A program made the translations under genes and the position numbers. This document shows, piece by piece, positions 52,699-62,212 of a DNA stretch of 64,000 bases. The notes beneath the pieces were generated by a model. It had not been told where the DNA came from. It made no database searches and saw only the letters and a program-made list of their open reading frames with translations. Each line of letters begins with the position of its first letter. Position 1 is the first letter of the stretch. The stretch is taken from positions 1 to 64,000 of the forward strand of contig NZ_LQPC01000019.1 in assembly GCF_002101705.1 (NCBI RefSeq), given 5' to 3'. This stretch comes from Mycolicibacterium iranicum. GTDB taxonomy: Bacteria; Actinomycetota; Actinomycetes; Mycobacteriales; Mycobacteriaceae.

Positions 52699-54442
52699 CA
52701 GATCGCTTCCGGAACCGGCAGGGCTGGCGGCTGCCAGTGATGTGGTGCTGGCCGAGGCGATTTCCGGGTGGGCGGCGGTGTCTGCGGCGGCGGAGGCTCG
52801 GAAACTGGCTGCGATTGCCGAGGTGTATCGGCGTGCGTGCACCGGTGAGCTTCGGGCCCGTGATGCCATCGATGACACCGAGGCCGCCGCGGCGGTCGTG
52901 TCGTGCGCGTTGACCGTCAGTGCGGGCAAGGCCGTGGGGCTGGTTGGTCTGGCATGCACGTTGCGGGACCGGCTGCCGAAGGTCGGGGCGCGTTTCTTGG
53001 CAGGCGAGATCAGCGGCGCGATGGTCGCCACAATCGCATGGCGCACGTTCTTGGTCGCTGAGTCAGCACTGCCCGACATTGATCGCGAGATCGCCGAACG
53101 CGCTCCAGCCTGGGGCACCCTTTCCCAGCACGGTTTGGATAAGGCCATCGACGTGTGGGTGGATCGGCACGATCCGGACGCGGTGCGCCGGACCCGGGTG
53201 GCAATGCGGGGCCGCTATTTCGCGATTGGGGACCGCGACGATCGGTCTGGGGGCACCGTCAGTGTGCACGGGCGCGTCGGCGTGCTGGATGCCGCTACGA
53301 TGCATCAGCGCCTGGTGGCGATGGCGTCCTATCCATGCCCGCGGGATCCGCGGACCGTCGATCAGCGACGCGCCGATGCGGTGGGGGCAGTGTTCGGGTC
53401 GGGCTCGTTCTTCCTGGCCTGCCAGTGCCCCGATCCTGAATGCAAAGCCAAGATCGACGATGGTCGGGCCCGGAACATCGTGATCCACGTGATCGCCGAG
53501 CAGAACTCCCTGTCCGCTGACCCCGATCCGGAGATGCACGGGGAACAACCCCGCCCTTGCGCCACGACGCCCACCCGAAGGCGGACACCTGCACCCGCGG
53601 CTGACCCTCGTATCGAGCCTGTGCCGGCCGAGGCAGAGGCAGAGCCAGAGCCTGAGTCGCCGGCCGAGGCCGAACCAGGGGCCGCCCAGTCAATTGCCGC
53701 AGAGGCTGAGTCGGCCGAGGCTGCACCGCGGTTCAAAGCAGCCTTGATCCCGAGTTTCGGGTCTGCGATCGTGCCGGCCCCGCTGCTGGCCGAATTGATC
53801 ATCCGCGGCAGCCGAATCCGCGTCGTGGACCCCGCGAACCTCAAAGGAGAGTTGGGATACCGGCCCTCGGCGGCGCTGGCACGTTTCGTTCGTGACCGTG
53901 ACCTGACGTGCCGGTTCCCCGGCTGCAACCGTCCGGCCACCCACGCCGACATCGATCACACCAGGGCTTGGCCCGCCGGAGCGACCCACCCCGCCAACAT
54001 CAAAGCCTATTGCCGTACACATCATCTGATCAAAACCTTCGTGCCCGGCTGGAAAGACCGCCAACACCCCGACGGCACCCTGACCGTCACCGCCCCCTCC
54101 GGGCTGCAATACACCACAAAGCCGTTGAGCACCTTGCTGTTTCGTGATTGGAACATCACCAACCCACCCGCACCGCCACCCCCGGCCACAGCCACGGCCA
54201 CACCAGCACCGACCCTGCCGGGCCGGCATCCCAAGATGCCCACCCGCCAGAACACCCGCGCCGACAACCGCGCCGCCTACATCGCCACCGAACGACGCCT
54301 CAACGCACAACAACGAGAAGCCGAAGCCGGCCCCACATTCACCACTCCCGCTCCGACACCCCGCCCCACGAGCGCTGACCCACCGCACCCCGGGTATCAA
54401 CCCCCGCCCACCGATTGGGGCGACGACCCACCACCCTTCTAG
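52691..54442 (+). CDS. DUF222 (13E12-type) HNH endonuclease-like protein, SOS-controlled
   Basis: The 583-residue protein has an N-terminal DUF222 helical domain (~1-270), an Ala/Glu/Pro-rich linker (~285-345), and an HNH domain at ~405-450 with the zinc/nuclease pattern CRFPGCNRP...DIDHTRAWP...NIKAYCRTHHLIK, then a Pro/Thr-rich tail (~485-583). These 13E12-repeat proteins are multicopy in mycobacteria and several are LexA-regulated in M. tuberculosis. ATG 52691 is chosen because of the SOS box and -10 geometry; ATG 52661 gives ten more residues but lies upstream of the box. Function unknown; possibly part of a selfish or DNA-damage response element. Confidence 0.85.
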   Translation: MFDRSLPEPAGLAAASDVVLAEAISGWAAVSAAAEARKLAAIAEVYRRACTGELRARDAIDDTEAAAAVVSCALTVSAGKAVGLVGLACTLRDRLPKVGARFLAGEISGAMVATIAWRTFLVAESALPDIDREIAERAPAWGTLSQHGLDKAIDVWVDRHDPDAVRRTRVAMRGRYFAIGDRDDRSGGTVSVHGRVGVLDAATMHQRLVAMASYPCPRDPRTVDQRRADAVGAVFGSGSFFLACQCPDPECKAKIDDGRARNIVIHVIAEQNSLSADPDPEMHGEQPRPCATTPTRRRTPAPAADPRIEPVPAEAEAEPEPESPAEAEPGAAQSIAAEAESAEAAPRFKAALIPSFGSAIVPAPLLAELIIRGSRIRVVDPANLKGELGYRPSAALARFVRDRDLTCRFPGCNRPATHADIDHTRAWPAGATHPANIKAYCRTHHLIKTFVPGWKDRQHPDGTLTVTAPSGLQYTTKPLSTLLFRDWNITNPPAPPPPATATATPAPTLPGRHPKMPTRQNTRADNRAAYIATERRLNAQQREAEAGPTFTTPAPTPRPTSADPPHPGYQPPPTDWGDDPPPF

Positions 54443-54702
54443 GGGTTGAGGCATCTGACTTTGCCAGGGTGGTCTCGCCTTATTGGCAGCCAGATCCAAC
54501 GGTTTGCCACTAGGTATCGCACATTGGCCGGAACACGAAATCCACGCATCCTGAAGACGCAACAAACTTCGCTGTCGCGAGTTTTGTCGCGGACCATCGC
54601 GTTGTTGATCAATTTGACAATCGCTCATGCGTTCGGTTCGCGAGCGAATTCTTCGATCCTTGACCCGTCCGAAATAGCCGTTCGCTGACTGCTGATGGTA
54701 GT

Positions 54703-54727
54703 CCTGTGTAAAGCTACTTTACACAGG
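54703..54727. promoter_or_regulatory. Perfect 11-bp palindrome upstream of the giant glycoside hydrolase gene
   Basis: CCTGTGTAAAG (54703-54713) is exactly inverted at CTTTACACAGG (54717-54727) around CTA. There is no U-tract, so it is not an intrinsic terminator. It lies ~205 bases before the ATG of the giant gene, in a relatively AT-rich 491-bp gap (54443-54933). TACTTT (54715-54720), a possible -10, lies within it. No other gene is credible in the gap. Confidence 0.6.
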
Positions 54728-54933
54728 TAAATCGACTAACAAACCTTTTCGACGGTAGTTTGCAGGCTCCTGATGCGCGCTCACCGGGTGGTGTCAGCAA
54801 CGGTTGCTTGACGATCTGCCAACACTGGTGTTCTATGCATTTCGAGGTCGTCAATTTCACATCGGTGATTTTGAACGCGATTAGCCAATGCCCCAACGGT
54901 CGGGGACGGGGAATTGATGGGAGTGAGTTGCTG

Positions 54934-57900
54934 ATGGGCTACGGAAGATTTGTCGGTCGCGTCGGAGTGTTAGCTGTTGCGCTGGGGATCGGGCTGGCGG
55001 GCCCAGCGATCGCGGCTGCCGACACCACAGACGACAGTGCCGCAGGCGAGTCGCGTTCGGAGACGACCACAGAACCGCGGGGCACCACCAAGCGGGACGC
55101 GTCACCGTCGGGCACCGCCGGTGCCGCCACGGGCGAGCAGTCCGACGCCGCCGATGGGGCAGCTGACGTCGACAACGCAGACGATGACGCAGCGGCATCG
55201 CTTGACGACACCGACATCTCGTCCGAGATCGACGAAGACGACGACGCCGCCTCGGACACCGAAGAGTCTGAGATGCACGTCGACGACACCCAGGATTCCG
55301 AGGATGACCCCGAAACGGTCGTCGTCGATAACGGCCACGCATCGGCAGACGAGAATGCCTCCGAATCAACCGATTACGACATGGAGTCCGGGACTCGCGA
55401 CACCGACGTCACCGACACCGGCGACACGTCGGCCTCGGACGCGCCGTCGGCCTCGGACGCGCCGGCCGAGCAGACAACCGCCGAGTCCGATGACACCGCC
55501 TCGGTGTCACTGCTCTCCACGGTCCCCGAGACGGCAACCGCCACGCAGACCACCAGCCTCGCCGGCATCGTCTCCAAATTCCTCGGCCTTCTGGGTATCG
55601 GTCCGTCGGCGGGCAACGGCACCGCACCTCTGCCCGCGTTCGAGTTCGTGACAGCGGTGTTCGGCGCGATCCGCCGGGAAATGGACAAGCTGTTCGCCAA
55701 CAACGGCCCGTCGGCCGCCCTCGCGTCGACCAGCCAGACCACTCCCGGCGTCGTCACCGGCCTGCTGACCGCAACCGACCCCGAGGGCGACAAGCTCGTC
55801 TACTCGATCGTTCAGGCGCCCACCCGCGGCACGGTCAAGGTCGACAGCAGCGGCAAATTCATCTACACCGCCGATCACCAGAGCGGGGCAGGCGCCGACA
55901 GGTTCGTCATCCAGGTGCGTGACGCGGGCTTCCACCTCATCTCGGTGACGCCGACCCGGTCGCAGGTACCCATCACCATCACCGTCGACGCCAACGGCAT
56001 TGCTACGCAAACCACCTCGCAGCGAAGCTCCCTCAGAAGTGCCTCCATGAGCACCCTCGCCGCAACCACCGCCACGACAGGCACGATCTACCACGTCACG
56101 ACCTCGGGCGCCGACATCATCGGCTTCAATCCGGCCAAGGACAAGCTCGACCTCGGCGATGTGTCCGTGCACAACTTCATCGTCGTCGACACCCCGGAGG
56201 GTGTCGGGTTCCGCAATCCGTGGTCCGGTGATACCGCAGTGCTGCAGGGTGTTTCGCTGAGCCAACTCACCGTCGACAGTTTCACCCCCGTCATCAACGA
56301 CCATCTGCGCCAGGATCTTTCAGGTGCGCTGGCCTGGGAGCAGGGCGTCACCCCGAAGGCGAACACCGTCTACGCGCGTTCGCACGAGGTCGGCCAGATC
56401 GATCGGGTGGCCTTCAATGCGGCCACCGACGTGGTGGACTTCCGCTACTTCGGGACCCGAGAGCAGCTGTTCATGAACGACACCCCCGAGGGTGTCGTCA
56501 TCTCCAACGCCGGCACCGGGCAGGCGCTGATCCTGCAGGGCGTCACCAAGAATCAGCTCACGGTCAAGAATTTCGTCTTCCACAGCGCCCAGGTGCGCGA
56601 GGACCGCCTGCATCAGCAACTCGGCATCGGCACCGTGCCTGATTCACAGGTATTGCCGCAGGGTGTGGCCATCGCAGGTACCAACAACTGGCCCACCGCC
56701 GCGGGTACCGGCCAGCCGCCGACAGGGCAGACCGGCACGACCACGAAAATCGACTGGCTGTACGGCAGCCACACCACGTTGAACTTCGACCCCAGCAAGG
56801 ACAAACTCGACTTCGGCTGGTTCAAGGCTCACGAATTCGACGTCACCGAGGTCGGCGGCTCCACGAAGATCGCCATCACCGCGAACAACCAGTCCTACAC
56901 CCTCAGCGGCGTCGCGATCGGCGAACTCACGACGAGCAACATCGTCGCGCTCGACGATGGTGCACGCACCAAGTGGGCCAACCTCATCTACAGTGCGGGA
57001 CAGACGGTTACGCAGCCGAAGGTCTCCGTCAGCGACGCCAGCGTCTCCGAGGGCAACAACGGCACAACGACGATGACGTTCACCGTCACCTTGTCGAAGG
57101 CCTCCACCGAACAGGTGACCGTCAGCTACAGCACGAGCAACGGCACCGCCACCGCCGCTGGTGGCGATTACACACCCGCCGTCGGCACGCTGACCTTCAC
57201 CCCGGGCCAGACCTCCAAGACGGTCAACGTCGCGGTCAACGGCGATACCCTCGTCGAACTGGACGAGCAGATCACGCTCACGCTGTCCGCGCCGGTCAAC
57301 GCCACCATCGCCGACAGCTCCGCAACCGGCATCATCCGCAACGACGACATCGACCAGACGCCGACAACCCCGCCGAGCGTGTCCATCGCCGACCTGTCGG
57401 TGACCGAGGGCAACGGCGAGCACAGCCATTTCATGTTCGTCGCATCGCTGAGCAAGGCCTCGACGGGGACGGTGACCGTCACCTACACGACCTCGAACGG
57501 CACCGCGACCGCCGGCGTCGACTACACCGCCGCCACCGGAACGATCACCTTCGCGCCCGGCGTCACCTCGCAAGTTGTGCACGTGGACGTCATCGGCGAC
57601 AGCATCGTCGAGGCCAACGAGACCTTTGTCGTGACGCTGTCCAACCCGGTTGGCGCCACCATCGCCGACGGCTCCGCCACGGGCACCATCACCAACGACG
57701 ACACCGTCGTGACGCCCGGTGTCGGCGGTGTCAACTCCGGTAACCCTGGGGACGAGCTGTGGGGCGAGGCCTTCTTCGCGCCGTACGTCGACATGGGTGC
57801 GTGGCCCGTGCCCAACCTTCTGGCCATCGCGCAGCAGCGCGGAACCTCGCTGCTGACCCTCGGTTTCCTGCAGGCCACCCCGGACGGAAAGCTGGCATGG

Positions 57901-60900
57901 GCGGGATTGCCTGCGCTGACACCGGATTCCACCTTCGATCAGGCCAAGGCGATCAACCAGTCCATTGCCGCACTGCAGGCCGCCGGCGGTGATGTGATGA
58001 TCTCGCTCGGCGGCGCGTCGGGCACCAGCTTGGCGCAGTGGTACGCAGCTCGCGGACTCGGTGCCCAGGCGCTGGCCACTGCGTACGCCGGCATCGTCAC
58101 CACCTACAGCCTCAACCGCATCGACTTCGACATCGAAGGCGCCGCGGTGGCCGAACCGGCCTCGATCGCGCTGAACGCTCAGGCGCTCAAGCTGCTTCAG
58201 CAGCAGATGCCCGAGCTTGAGATCTGGTACACCCTGCCCGTCCTGCCCACCGGACTGACCGCCGACGGTCTCAACGTCGTGCGCAAAGCCCTCGAAGCCG
58301 GGGTGAAGCTCGACGGCGTCAACATCATGGCGATGGACTACGGCGAATCGGCCGCGCCGACCAGCGGTCCCAACGCAAAGACGATGGGCGCCTACGCCAT
58401 CGCGGCCGCCGAGTCGACCCACGCCCAGCTGACGACGCTGTATGCCGGCCACGGTCAGACCTTCGGCTGGAACCAGCTCGGCGTCACCCCGATGCTCGGC
58501 GTCAACGATGTGCTGACCGAGGTGTTCACCACGGCCGACGCGCAGGCGCTCGAAAACTTCGCCCGCGCCAAAGGCTTGGGCATGCTGTCGATGTGGTCGA
58601 TCAACCGGGACCAGCCGGGCAACATCGGCCAGGCCACGACGAACACGTCGGGTACCAACACGCCCGCGGGCGGTTACAGCGCCGTCTTCAACGACTACGG
58701 CACGGTCAACCCGATCTCGGGCCCGCCACCGGCGATTTCAATCGCCGATCTCGCTGTCGCCGAGGGCAACGGCGGCCACGCCCACTTCATGTTCACCGTG
58801 ACGCTCGACAAGCCGTCGACCGAGCCGGTGACGGTGCGCTACACCACTTCGAACGGCACCGCCATCGCCGGCACCGACTACACCGCGTCGTCGGGTGTCA
58901 TCGAGTTCGCGCCGGGGGTGACGTCACGCACCGTGCACGTCGACATCCTCGGCGACACGATCGCCGAATCGAACGAGACGCTCACGGTGACGCTGTCGAC
59001 GCCGACCGGGGCGACGATCGCCGACGGCACCGCCACGGGCACCATCACCGACGACGACGGCACCACCCCGACACCGGGCAACGTCGCGGTGAAGTACACC
59101 GTGAACGACAACTGGGGATCGGGCTACACCGCGACGGTCGAGGTGACCGCGGGAACGTCCGGGTTCAACAGCTGGACGGTGGAATTCGACACGCCCGCGC
59201 AGATCGGCAACATCTGGAATGCCGAGATCGTGAGCCGGGTCGGTAACCACTACGTGGTCCGCAACGTCGCGTACAACCCTCAGGTCGCAGCGGGGCAGAC
59301 GGTGAGCTTCGGCTTCCAGGCATCGCCGGGCGGTGGATCGGCCACGGCCACCAACTTCATCGTCAACGGCGTTCCTGTCGGCCAGAACCCGACGACAGTC
59401 CTGCCGAAGGCCTCGGTCGCGGATGCGACAGTCACCGAGGGCTCCAGTGGCAGCAAGAATCTGGTGTTCACGGTCACGTTGGACAAGGCGTCGACGATAC
59501 CGGTCACCATCGCCTACGCGACCTCGAACGGAACCGCCTCGGCCGGAACCGATTACACGGCGAAGTCGGGCACGGTGACGTTCGCCGCGGGTGTGACGAG
59601 TCAGCAGATCTCGGTGCCGGTCCTCGGGGACACGGCGGTGGAGTCCAACGAGACGTTGACGTTGACGCTGTCCAACCCGACCGGGGCGACCATCGCGGAC
59701 GGTTCCGCCGTGGGCACGATCACCAACGACGACGTCGCCCCGGTGGTCCCGCCGAAGGTCACCATCTCCGACGCGACGATCACCGAGGGGGCCAGTGGCA
59801 CGAAGAATCTGGTGTTCACGGTAACCCTGGACAAGGCAGCCACCGCCCCGGTCAGTGTCGTGTACGCGACGTCGAACGGAACGGCCACCGCCGGAACCGA
59901 TTACACCGCGAAGTCCGGAACGCTGACGTTCGCCGCGGGTGTGACGAGTCAGCAGATCTCGGTGGCGATCCTCGGCGATACGGCAGTGGAGCAGAACGAG
60001 ACGTTCACACTGACGCTGTCGAACCCCAACGGCGTCACCATCGCCGACGGCAGCGCCATCGGCACGATCACCAACGACGATGTCACCCCGTCGCCTGGTA
60101 ATCCGTCGGCCACCATGGTCGTCAACGACAACTGGGGTTCGGGATTCACCGCCACCGTGACCGTGGCTGCGGGAACGTCGGCGCTGAACGGCTGGACGGT
60201 GGAGTTCGACACCCCGGCGCAGATCAGCAATATCTGGAACGCCGAGATCGTCAGCCGGGTCGGCAACCACTACGTGGTGCGCAACGCCACCTGGAACGCG
60301 GGCGTCGCGGCCGGCAAAACCGTCACCTTCGGCTTCCAGGCCTCTCCGGGAGGCGCCTCCGCGACGGCGACCAACTTCAAGGTCAACGGGCAGAGCGCTC
60401 CCGCGCAGCCGCCGGCTATCACCGTCGCCGACGCCACCGTCAACGAAACAAACAGCGGCACAACGCAGATGACCTTCGTCGTCACGCTGTCAAAATCGTC
60501 GACCACACCGGTCACGGTCACGTATGCCACCTCCAACGGCACGGCCACCGCAGGGGTCGACTACACCGCCAAGTCCGGGACCGTGACGTTTGCGCCCGGC
60601 GTGCTCTCGCAACAGGTGCAGGTCGCCATCACCGGTGACACCACACCGGAGACCGACGAGACGTTCACGCTGACGCTGTCGAGCCCCACGGGCGCGACCA
60701 TCGCCGACGGCTCCGCGCTGGGCACCATCACCAACGACGACATCCCGGCGAACGTGTCGCTCAGCATTTCGGATGCGTCGGTGACCGAGGGCGCCCCAGG
60801 AACGGGTGTCGCACCGGGCTGGTTCAGGACATCGGGCAATCAGATCCTCGACTCGGCAGGCAATCCGGTGCAGATCGCCGGCGTCAACTGGTTCGGCATG

Positions 60901-62202
60901 GAAAGCGAGACTTTCGCACCGCATGGTCTGTGGACGCGCAACTACAAAGACATGATGAACCAGATGGCGGCACTGGATTTCAACACCATCAGGCTCGCCT
61001 ACTCCAGCGAGATGCTGCACACCACGGCGGCGCCCAACGGCATCGACTTCTACAAGAATCCCGACCTCGTCGGCCTTACCCCGGTGCAGATCATGGACAA
61101 GATCGTGGCCTACGCCGGTGAGATCGGGATGCGCGTCATCCTCGACCACCATCGCAGTAGCAAGGGCGCAGGCCCGAACGGCAACGGTCTCTGGTACGAA
61201 GGCTCCTACACCGAAGCCGCGTGGATCAGCGACTGGAAGATGCTCGCGCAGCGCTACGCGAACAACCCCACCGTGATCGGCGCCGACCTGCACAACGAGC
61301 CGCACAGCGGAACGTGGGGCGGTGGGGGAGCCACCGACTGGGCCGCCGCCGCCGAACGGGCCGGCAATGCTGTGCTGTCGGTGAACCCGAACTGGCTGAT
61401 CATCGTCGAGGGCGTGGCCGACTACAAGGGCCAGTCCTATTGGTGGGGCGGGAATCTGATGGGGGTCAAGGATCGGCCCATCGTATTGAACGTGCCCAAC
61501 CGCGTCGTGTACTCACCGCACGACTACCCGAACTCGGTGTACGCGCAGCCGTGGTTCCAACAGGCCAACTTCGGTGCGGCACTGCCGGACAAGTTCGAGC
61601 AGATGTGGGGTTACATCTATGAGCAGAACATCGCCCCGATCTACCTGGGCGAGTTCGGTACTCGACTGACCGATCCCAAGGACGTCGTCTGGTATGAGGC
61701 CATCACGTCGTATCTGTCCGGCGACTTCGACAACAACGGCACGATCGACATCGCGGCGGGCACCCAGGACATGTCGTGGACGTTCTGGTCCTGGAACCCC
61801 AATTCCCGTGATACCGGCGGCATCTTGGCCGATGACTGGAACACGGTCAACACGAACAAGATGGCCTACCTGGAATCCATTCAGTTCGACTTCGACGACA
61901 GCAGCCCGGGCGTGCTCGCACAGTTCGTGGTGTCGCTGGCCGCCCCGTCAACCCAGGCGGTCACCGTGCAGTACGCCACCTCGAATGGCACCGCAACCGG
62001 CGGAAGCGATTACGCCCCGACGACGGGCACGCTGACTTTCGCTCCCGGTGAGACGCGTAAGACCATCACCGTGGTGGTGTTCGGGGACACCCAACTCGAA
62101 GGCAACGAAAGCTTCCTCGTGACGCTGTCCAGCCCCACCGGTGCCACCATCGCCGACGGCACAGGAGCGGGCACCATCGTGAACCGGCCGACAACCGTCT
62201 AG
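54934..62202 (+). CDS. Giant secreted bifunctional glycoside hydrolase: GH18 chitinase-like + GH5 cellulase-like with two CBM2 and seven Calx-beta modules
   Basis: A 2,422-residue protein with signal peptide (1-~28). Order of parts: acidic Ser/Thr-rich stretch (~30-190); cadherin/Ig-like module (~255-355); three DKLDFG-type repeats (~386-690); Calx-beta 1-2 (~696-926); GH18-like domain (~938-1263) with SLGG and catalytic DFDIE (D1064, D1066, E1068); Calx-beta 3 (~1268-1377); CBM2 (~1384-1482); Calx-beta 4-5 (~1491-1719); CBM2 (~1725-1826); Calx-beta 6 (~1829-1938); then a seventh Calx-beta split (1940-1956 and ~2325-2420) around a GH5 domain (~1960-2320) with acid/base E2122 (HNEPH) and nucleophile E2240 (GEFG). 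All known GH18 and GH5 catalytic acids are present, so both activities are plausible: chitin and beta-glucan/cellulose hydrolysis outside the cell. Start ATG 54934 follows GGGAGTGAG; the longer frame from 54760 lacks a signal peptide at its start. Confidence 0.85.
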   Translation: MGYGRFVGRVGVLAVALGIGLAGPAIAAADTTDDSAAGESRSETTTEPRGTTKRDASPSGTAGAATGEQSDAADGAADVDNADDDAAASLDDTDISSEIDEDDDAASDTEESEMHVDDTQDSEDDPETVVVDNGHASADENASESTDYDMESGTRDTDVTDTGDTSASDAPSASDAPAEQTTAESDDTASVSLLSTVPETATATQTTSLAGIVSKFLGLLGIGPSAGNGTAPLPAFEFVTAVFGAIRREMDKLFANNGPSAALASTSQTTPGVVTGLLTATDPEGDKLVYSIVQAPTRGTVKVDSSGKFIYTADHQSGAGADRFVIQVRDAGFHLISVTPTRSQVPITITVDANGIATQTTSQRSSLRSASMSTLAATTATTGTIYHVTTSGADIIGFNPAKDKLDLGDVSVHNFIVVDTPEGVGFRNPWSGDTAVLQGVSLSQLTVDSFTPVINDHLRQDLSGALAWEQGVTPKANTVYARSHEVGQIDRVAFNAATDVVDFRYFGTREQLFMNDTPEGVVISNAGTGQALILQGVTKNQLTVKNFVFHSAQVREDRLHQQLGIGTVPDSQVLPQGVAIAGTNNWPTAAGTGQPPTGQTGTTTKIDWLYGSHTTLNFDPSKDKLDFGWFKAHEFDVTEVGGSTKIAITANNQSYTLSGVAIGELTTSNIVALDDGARTKWANLIYSAGQTVTQPKVSVSDASVSEGNNGTTTMTFTVTLSKASTEQVTVSYSTSNGTATAAGGDYTPAVGTLTFTPGQTSKTVNVAVNGDTLVELDEQITLTLSAPVNATIADSSATGIIRNDDIDQTPTTPPSVSIADLSVTEGNGEHSHFMFVASLSKASTGTVTVTYTTSNGTATAGVDYTAATGTITFAPGVTSQVVHVDVIGDSIVEANETFVVTLSNPVGATIADGSATGTITNDDTVVTPGVGGVNSGNPGDELWGEAFFAPYVDMGAWPVPNLLAIAQQRGTSLLTLGFLQATPDGKLAWAGLPALTPDSTFDQAKAINQSIAALQAAGGDVMISLGGASGTSLAQWYAARGLGAQALATAYAGIVTTYSLNRIDFDIEGAAVAEPASIALNAQALKLLQQQMPELEIWYTLPVLPTGLTADGLNVVRKALEAGVKLDGVNIMAMDYGESAAPTSGPNAKTMGAYAIAAAESTHAQLTTLYAGHGQTFGWNQLGVTPMLGVNDVLTEVFTTADAQALENFARAKGLGMLSMWSINRDQPGNIGQATTNTSGTNTPAGGYSAVFNDYGTVNPISGPPPAISIADLAVAEGNGGHAHFMFTVTLDKPSTEPVTVRYTTSNGTAIAGTDYTASSGVIEFAPGVTSRTVHVDILGDTIAESNETLTVTLSTPTGATIADGTATGTITDDDGTTPTPGNVAVKYTVNDNWGSGYTATVEVTAGTSGFNSWTVEFDTPAQIGNIWNAEIVSRVGNHYVVRNVAYNPQVAAGQTVSFGFQASPGGGSATATNFIVNGVPVGQNPTTVLPKASVADATVTEGSSGSKNLVFTVTLDKASTIPVTIAYATSNGTASAGTDYTAKSGTVTFAAGVTSQQISVPVLGDTAVESNETLTLTLSNPTGATIADGSAVGTITNDDVAPVVPPKVTISDATITEGASGTKNLVFTVTLDKAATAPVSVVYATSNGTATAGTDYTAKSGTLTFAAGVTSQQISVAILGDTAVEQNETFTLTLSNPNGVTIADGSAIGTITNDDVTPSPGNPSATMVVNDNWGSGFTATVTVAAGTSALNGWTVEFDTPAQISNIWNAEIVSRVGNHYVVRNATWNAGVAAGKTVTFGFQASPGGASATATNFKVNGQSAPAQPPAITVADATVNETNSGTTQMTFVVTLSKSSTTPVTVTYATSNGTATAGVDYTAKSGTVTFAPGVLSQQVQVAITGDTTPETDETFTLTLSSPTGATIADGSALGTITNDDIPANVSLSISDASVTEGAPGTGVAPGWFRTSGNQILDSAGNPVQIAGVNWFGMESETFAPHGLWTRNYKDMMNQMAALDFNTIRLAYSSEMLHTTAAPNGIDFYKNPDLVGLTPVQIMDKIVAYAGEIGMRVILDHHRSSKGAGPNGNGLWYEGSYTEAAWISDWKMLAQRYANNPTVIGADLHNEPHSGTWGGGGATDWAAAAERAGNAVLSVNPNWLIIVEGVADYKGQSYWWGGNLMGVKDRPIVLNVPNRVVYSPHDYPNSVYAQPWFQQANFGAALPDKFEQMWGYIYEQNIAPIYLGEFGTRLTDPKDVVWYEAITSYLSGDFDNNGTIDIAAGTQDMSWTFWSWNPNSRDTGGILADDWNTVNTNKMAYLESIQFDFDDSSPGVLAQFVVSLAAPSTQAVTVQYATSNGTATGGSDYAPTTGTLTFAPGETRKTITVVVFGDTQLEGNESFLVTLSSPTGATIADGTGAGTIVNRPTTV
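59083..60410 (+). repeat. Near-identical internal duplication of CBM2 coding segments
   Basis: The CBM2-coding segments at about 59083-59390 and 60106-60410 are close copies at the DNA level, for instance over the part encoding PAQI-NIWNAEIVSRVGNH. The Calx-beta segments between and around them are also strongly repeated (GTSNGTATAGxDYTAKSGT). Unequal recombination between these copies could delete or add whole modules while keeping frame. Confidence 0.75.
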
Positions 62203-62212
62203 ACGAAGACGG

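Noticed and set aside
54446..54688. 80-codon plus-strand frame after the HNH gene
   Set aside because: No ribosome site, low-complexity basic sequence, starts four bases after a stop with different codon usage; likely chance.
54760..54933. N-terminal extension of the giant hydrolase
   Set aside because: Adds 58 residues with several Cys/His before a normal signal peptide; a secreted protein would not have it.
56644..58452. 602-codon minus-strand open frame inside the giant hydrolase
   Set aside because: Antisense to repetitive coding DNA; His/Arg/Asp-Gly-rich; repeats in it mirror those of the sense strand.
57019..62190. Regularly repeated DNA as a CRISPR array
   Set aside because: Repeats are ~330 bases, coding, in frame and encode Calx-beta modules; no short direct repeats with unique spacers.
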